Part shown: positions 61,477 through 64,000 of the stretch, in pieces
Layout of the letters: every line of letters starts with the position of its first letter
How positions within the stretch are numbered: the first letter of the stretch is position 1
From: Cyanobacteria bacterium FACHB-471
GTDB taxonomy: Bacteria; Cyanobacteriota; Cyanobacteriia; Elainellales; Elainellaceae
Length of the DNA stretch: 64,000 nt
Reading direction: 5' to 3'
NCBI GenBank assembly: GCA_014695345.1
Contig: JACJOC010000044.1
Span: 62,001-126,000, forward strand
The notes under the pieces: model-generated
The model's database searches: none
What the model was told of the DNA's origin: nothing
The model's input: only the letters and a program-made list of their open reading frames with translations
Translations under genes and position numbers: made by a program

Positions 61477-63132
61477 ATGGAGTATTTGATGCAGATTCCT
61501 CTGCCAATTAATGAACTGGATAGACTTAACGATCTCTACCAGCATCAAATTTTAGATACTGAACCCGAACAATTATTTGATGACCTCACTCGTCTAGCTG
61601 CACACATCTGCCAAACTCCTATTGCACTCATAACCCTACTTGACACAGAGCGCCAGTGGTTTAAATCAAAAGTGGGTGTAGACATATCAGAAACACCGCG
61701 CAACATATCATTTTGCAACCATACAATTCTACAAACTGATGTATTAGTAGTTCCAAATCTTCTATTAGATGAGCGGTTTGCTGCCAATCCATTAGTTACA
61801 TCAGAACATCACATTCGGTTTTATGCTGGTTGTCCCTTAATTACGTCCAAGGGTCATGCTCTAGGAAGCATCTGCGTTGTAGACCGACAACCCAGGGAAC
61901 TCAGTGCAGAGCAAATAAACGCCTTGCGAGCATTAGGGCGTCAAGTCGTTTCTCAACTTAAGACACGACGGAACTTAGCTGCTGTAACCCGTTTAACAGT
62001 CAAACGCACGCAGACAGAAAATACGCTATGGCAGAGCAGAGAACAATTTCGTAGCCTAGTCGAACAGACGAACGACTGGGTGTGGGAAGTGGATGCCAAA
62101 GCTATTTTCACTTACGTCAGCCCAAAGGTAAAAGAAATTTTGGGACATAAGCCTGATTCTCTGCTGGGCAAGACGCTAGAGCATCTCATGCTACCTGATG
62201 AGGCGAAACGCTATGCGACAGTATTTGGTTACTCTGCTGCTCAACAGCAGCCCTTCACACAACTAGAAGAAACATTAATTCATAAAGACGGACACCCTAT
62301 CGTTTGTGAGAGCAGCGGTGCGCCCGTATTTGACCAACAAGGTCAGTTTCAAGGTTACCGTGGTATTACTCGGGATATCACTGAACGAAAACAGGTGGAA
62401 CGTGAGATTCGTAAAGCATTAACTAAAGAGAAAGAGTTAAATGAACTCAAATCTCGTTTCGTTAATACCGTGTCACATGAGTTTCGTACTCCACTCACTA
62501 CTATTCTTGCGTCAGCTGAATCATTAGAGTATTACAGCCATAAATGGTCTGAGGAAAAGAAACTCACCTATCTTAACAGCATTCAATCTGCAGTCCATCA
62601 CCTGCGTGAACTCGTTGATGGCGTTTTGGTGCTGGGGTGTGCAGAAGCAGGAAAGCTTGAGTTTAAGCCAACTCCTTTAGATTTAGAAAAGTTTTGCCGT
62701 GAATTAACGGAAGATATGCAGCTGAGCATTGGCAAAAATCATCAGCTAAGCTTTACTGTTCAGGGTCCGCGTACTCAAGCTTACATGGATGAGAGACTGC
62801 TAAAACAGATTTTCATCAATCTACTCTCAAATGCTATTAAGTACTCACCCAACAGAAGCCAAATTGATTTTAGGCTCATCTATGAACAAGACGCAGTAAT
62901 ATTCCAAGTTCAAGATAGTGGAATTGGAATCCCGCTAGCTGATCAAGAGCACTTGTTTGAGTCATTCCATCGGGCAACTAACGTAGGCAATATTTCTGGG
63001 ACAGGACTAGGGCTATCTATCGTCAAACGGTCTGTAGAGCTGCATAAAGGTCGCATCTCGGCTACTAGCACGGTTGGAGTTGGCACAACATTTACCGTTA
63101 TTCTTCCAACCCAAAATAATGTGTTCAACTAA
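61477..63132 (+). CDS. GAF-PAS sensor histidine kinase
   Basis: A 551-residue soluble kinase. A GAF domain spans about 25-165 (DDLTRLAAHICQTPIAL, YAGCPLIT), PAS about 195-315 (WVWEVDAKAIFTYVSP) and the HisKA domain has VSHEFRTPL with the phospho-accepting His. The ATPase domain has N (INLLSNAIKYSP), G1 (DSGIGI) and G2 (GTGLGLSIV) boxes. There is no membrane segment, so it senses an internal signal. ATG 61477 or 61489 can start it. The next gene, a hybrid regulator, begins four bases after the stop. Confidence 0.92.
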   Translation: MEYLMQIPLPINELDRLNDLYQHQILDTEPEQLFDDLTRLAAHICQTPIALITLLDTERQWFKSKVGVDISETPRNISFCNHTILQTDVLVVPNLLLDERFAANPLVTSEHHIRFYAGCPLITSKGHALGSICVVDRQPRELSAEQINALRALGRQVVSQLKTRRNLAAVTRLTVKRTQTENTLWQSREQFRSLVEQTNDWVWEVDAKAIFTYVSPKVKEILGHKPDSLLGKTLEHLMLPDEAKRYATVFGYSAAQQQPFTQLEETLIHKDGHPIVCESSGAPVFDQQGQFQGYRGITRDITERKQVEREIRKALTKEKELNELKSRFVNTVSHEFRTPLTTILASAESLEYYSHKWSEEKKLTYLNSIQSAVHHLRELVDGVLVLGCAEAGKLEFKPTPLDLEKFCRELTEDMQLSIGKNHQLSFTVQGPRTQAYMDERLLKQIFINLLSNAIKYSPNRSQIDFRLIYEQDAVIFQVQDSGIGIPLADQEHLFESFHRATNVGNISGTGLGLSIVKRSVELHKGRISATSTVGVGTTFTVILPTQNNVFN

Positions 63133-63135
63133 GGA

Positions 63136-64000
63136 ATGAAACAGATGAAGAAGATTTTGGTGATTGAAGACGAAAATGCACTTCGAAATGTCATTCTTGA
63201 CATTCTTGAAGCTGAAGATTTCTACAGCATTGGTGCGGAAAATGGGCGAGTCGGAGTACAGCTAGCTCAAGAACATTATCCTGATTTAATTATCTGTGAT
63301 GTAATGATGCCTGAATTAGACGGTTATGGTGTTTTAGCTGAGCTGCGGAAGAATGCAGCTATGGCAACAACTCCGTTTATTTTTCTGACTGCAAAAGCAG
63401 ATTACTCCAGCGTACGAGAAGGAATGGAGTTAGGAGCAGATGATTATCTAGCTAAACCATTTCAGCGGTTTGAACTGTTGAGAGCTGTTTCCACTCGGTT
63501 GGATAAGCAAGAGGCAGTTGATAGAAAAGTTCAGGAGAAGCTCACCGACCTACGAGATAACATTGCTTTTGCGCTTCCTGCCGAGTTGAATACACCGCTC
63601 AGCGCGATCGTTAATTCTTCTAGAGTACTGGTTAATGAATGCAATCTAATGGAGTCTGATGACATTCTTGATATTGCAGAAACGATTCATTCTTCTTCCC
63701 AACAGCTGCACAGGCTAATTCAAAACTTTTTGCTTTATGCTCAATTAGAATTAGCGTCAGCAGATCCAGAACGGGTTAAAGCTTTGCGAACAGGTTCTAC
63801 TCAGTCAGTCAAGTCCTTAGTTGTAGATTTGGCAACTCAAGCAGCTCAATATGTTGATAGACAAGCTGATTTGCAGCTAGAGCTTCAGGATGCAACCGTT
63901 CAAGTTTCTGAAATTAAACTCAAGAAGATTATTAGAGAGTTAATTGATAATGCTTTCAAGTTTTCTCAACCCGGAACACCTGTTCGTATTGTTAGCCTCT
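63136..64000 (+). CDS. Receiver protein with degenerate kinase domain (cut at window end)
   Basis: At least 288 residues from an ATG three bases after AGG. The receiver holds VIEDEN, phospho-acceptor Asp in LIICDVMMPELDG and Lys in YLAKPFQ. A following HisKA-like domain reads ALPAELNTPLSAI, where the usual phospho-accepting His of the H-box is Ala, and then an N-box (IIRELIDNAFKFS) typical of an ATPase domain. It likely takes phosphate from the upstream kinase without autophosphorylating. The rest lies beyond the window. Confidence 0.9.
   Translation, partial: MKQMKKILVIEDENALRNVILDILEAEDFYSIGAENGRVGVQLAQEHYPDLIICDVMMPELDGYGVLAELRKNAAMATTPFIFLTAKADYSSVREGMELGADDYLAKPFQRFELLRAVSTRLDKQEAVDRKVQEKLTDLRDNIAFALPAELNTPLSAIVNSSRVLVNECNLMESDDILDIAETIHSSSQQLHRLIQNFLLYAQLELASADPERVKALRTGSTQSVKSLVVDLATQAAQYVDRQADLQLELQDATVQVSEIKLKKIIRELIDNAFKFSQPGTPVRIVSL

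Noticed and set aside
1-64000. tRNA or rRNA genes
   Set aside because: I looked for the conserved T-loop pattern and rRNA landmarks and found none that were convincing. A covariance-model search would settle this.

Overview
The window looks like cyanobacterial chromosome. A solitary psaB (photosystem I core) is present, the octamer GCGATCGC (HIP1) occurs throughout coding and spacer DNA, and typical cyanobacterial families appear: an Uma2 endonuclease-like protein, a GAF-PAS histidine kinase paired with a hybrid regulator, pentapeptide repeats, and heptamer and palindromic dispersed repeats. No rRNA, tRNA, CRISPR array, integrase or transposase was recognised.

Layout. 0-12 kb is mixed: two alpha/beta hydrolases, cupin and small secreted proteins, a DsbA-like thioredoxin followed by a wrecked response-regulator stub and a short protein with a double-glycine leader motif, a TPR protein, Uma2, a DnaJ-TPR protein, hisZ, a ferredoxin and an isoaspartyl peptidase. 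12-31 kb is a galactose/galactoside region: galE, a GH2 glycosidase, a GH43 glycosidase, a PhyH-type dioxygenase, galT, an M24-fold protein that has lost its metal ligands, galK, a Tat-exported aldo/keto reductase, and two large fusion proteins (GH1 glycosidase + RmlD-type reductase; glycosyltransferase + UDP-galactopyranose mutase). psaB sits inside this region without psaA. 32-36.5 kb holds a pentapeptide-repeat protein, hflX, a zinc-ribbon protein and a LEA-like protein with eight 16-residue repeats.

36.6-58.4 kb is an accessory island of about 20 genes, all on the minus strand and visibly richer in G+C than the flanks. It encodes two epoxide hydrolases, other alpha/beta hydrolases, a peroxiredoxin, a MOSC-flavin-ferredoxin protein, an alpha/beta hydrolase-MsrA fusion, a nitrilase, a GMC oxidoreductase, VOC proteins, SDR and NmrA proteins and an FMN reductase. 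The set suggests handling of epoxides, electrophiles or oxidised small molecules. Its members share recycled parts: one Tat leader cassette sits in front of unrelated domains, one promoter module with the inverted repeat ACTCAA-N5-TTGAGT lies upstream of four genes, and broken gene stubs lie between intact genes.

57.8-64 kb is the most unusual stretch. A compact minus-strand operon encodes a small protein with an export signal and a C-terminal PCLACGMG tail, a DUF692/MNIO-family enzyme (the multinuclear iron family that modifies cysteines in RiPPs such as bufferins and methanobactin), and a 75-residue partner. Downstream on the same strand are a NarL-type response regulator, whose 5' coding end carries a 5-copy heptamer repeat that could switch its reading frame, and a DsbA-like protein with CXXS in place of CXXC. 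A plus-strand histidine kinase and a hybrid regulator cut by the window edge close the region. I regard the MNIO operon as the best candidate for an undescribed system.
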